This document shows, in pieces, positions 63,396 to 64,000 of a stretch of 64,000 nt of DNA (position 1 is the stretch's first letter; every line of letters starts with the position of its first letter). Under the pieces are notes generated by a model. That model made no database searches. It was given only the letters and a program-made list of their open reading frames with translations, and was not told the DNA's origin. The position numbers were made by a program, and so were the translations under genes. Where the stretch lies: the NCBI GenBank assembly GCA_965219855.1, contig CBDCOR010000022.1:1-64000 (forward strand). Direction: 5' to 3'. Origin of the DNA: CAUZIZ01 sp965219855 (GTDB lineage: Bacteria > Acidobacteriota > UBA6911 > RPQK01 > JAJDTT01).

Positions 63396-63758
63396 ATGCC
63401 CAACGGAAAAAACCAGCCTGACGAAATCAGTATCGAGTGGGAGTATGACAAGAACTACCGGATGGTCCCAGCTAACGGGATGTGGGGTGGAATCACCCCA
63501 AGGGGAGATCTTCGAATCGATTTTTTCGTTGAATCCACGCCTGTCCCTGATTCTGGTGCGAGTAAGCTTTTAAATGATGGGAGTGGGCACTATACGGAAC
63601 GTCAAGAAGCTTCTGAGAAAGTCACAATGGTTCGGCAAATACAGGTAGGCGTTATGGTTTCTTCCCAGCAGGTTCAGAGTTTTATGAGATGGTTCCAGGA
63701 CAAAGCTCAGAAAGTAAAAGCATCCTCAGAGATCCAACCAGAGGGGAAGGTGAACTAG
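63396..63758 (+). CDS. Hypothetical protein (120 aa)
   Basis: Starts after CTAGGAGGAGACATG, a strong ribosome site. The sequence reads SIEWEYDKNYRMVPANGMWG, GGITPRGDLRIDFFVESTPV and later MVRQIQVGVMVSSQQVQSFM. It is beta-rich with a C-terminal helix and no signal peptide. The family is not recognised, although the GGITPRGDLRIDFF segment looks conserved. The next gene starts 2 bases after its stop, so they form a unit. Confidence 0.7.
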   Translation: MPNGKNQPDEISIEWEYDKNYRMVPANGMWGGITPRGDLRIDFFVESTPVPDSGASKLLNDGSGHYTERQEASEKVTMVRQIQVGVMVSSQQVQSFMRWFQDKAQKVKASSEIQPEGKVN

Positions 63759-63760
63759 CC

Positions 63761-64000
63761 GTGTATGAGTATGAGACTAATGAGGGCAGCATACGGCAGA
63801 TGGTTCTTGAAAACACGCAGGCTGGTGAAGTTTATCTGCACGGACTGAGTACGGGTTCTCCCTACTCCCATAGGACCATGGACAGCGGCATTTTTAGTTT
63901 TGTCCCTCTTCTCGACAATTTCAACGAGTTCCTCCAGGGAACCGCAACCTCAGAGTTCGCGGACCGGGAACTGATTACAGATTTCTCGGGAGAGCCCTAC
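63761..64000 (+). CDS. Hypothetical protein, cut by the window edge
   Basis: Opens with GTG 2 bases after the previous stop and is open for 80 codons to the edge. Begins VYEYETNEGSIRQMVLENTQ, then GEVYLHGLSTGSPYSHRTMD. No domain can be named from this part. The close spacing suggests that it works with the 120-aa protein upstream. Confidence 0.6.
   Translation, partial: MYEYETNEGSIRQMVLENTQAGEVYLHGLSTGSPYSHRTMDSGIFSFVPLLDNFNEFLQGTATSEFADRELITDFSGEPY

Overview
The window looks like a chromosomal segment of a GC-rich, Gram-negative, probably Acidobacteriota bacterium. This rests on a large carboxypeptidase-regulatory/TonB receptor of the type that is expanded in that phylum, TolC/HlyD and BamA-type outer-membrane proteins, a housekeeping sigma-70 factor and a two-subunit 2-oxoacid:ferredoxin oxidoreductase. 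The assignment is an inference from gene content, not a phylogeny. No rRNA, tRNA or CRISPR array was seen.

Layout. 0-5 kb: a rearranged patch with a headless DegT-type aminotransferase, a secreted phosphatase-superfamily enzyme, a GH43/32-like propeller cut off part way and fused to a decayed ExeA-type ATPase. 4.8-9.4 kb (minus): YheT hydrolase, LigD, VanZ-like protein and two small membrane proteins. 9.6-15 kb (minus): an export cluster (TolC, HlyD adaptor, FtsX-type permease) with no ATPase beside it. 15.2-17.3 kb: a two-piece K+ channel and a DMT permease. 17.7-20.4 kb: korAB. 20.9-25.3 kb: a conserved hypothetical, a second GH43/32-like protein, an MFS stub, class I fumarase and a protein-kinase remnant. 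25.6-27.2 kb: rpoD, followed by an ISNCY-type element. 29.3-36 kb: amidohydrolase, TonB receptor and a two-domain esterase. 36.4-38.2 kb: a frameshifted IS1634-like element.

38.2-46 kb is the most unusual part. Two diverged copies of a gene pair lie in opposite orientation around a secreted calcineurin-type phosphoesterase. One member of each pair is a BamA/TamA-like outer-membrane barrel. The other is an exported protein of unknown family that carries protein-kinase-like motifs: a beta3-like Lys, a helix-C-like Glu, an HxDxxxxN catalytic loop and DFG. In the left arm the barrel and the phosphoesterase are each broken by a single frameshift; the right arm is intact. This is the best candidate here for an undescribed cell-envelope system.

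46-51 kb: an MFS transporter, a sialidase-like protein, a CHAD-domain protein next to a ParA-type ATPase (possible polyphosphate-granule positioning) and an ABM-domain enzyme. 51.3-63.3 kb is a mobile-element stack: a group II intron-type reverse transcriptase flanked by a 60-70 bp inverted repeat, an IS1595 transposase gene interrupted by an IS4-family element (9-bp target duplication), an IS21-family element inserted in a small gene (5-bp target duplication; three genes, one with an amber codon), several small accessory genes, and a second IS4 copy missing 144 bp. The window ends in an unknown two-gene unit with a good promoter.

An interspersed hairpin repeat family occurs at about 0.1, 17.3, 22.8, 36.1 and 53.7 kb. 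Many genes carry single-base frameshifts, so either the region is decaying or the assembly has indel errors; raw reads would decide.
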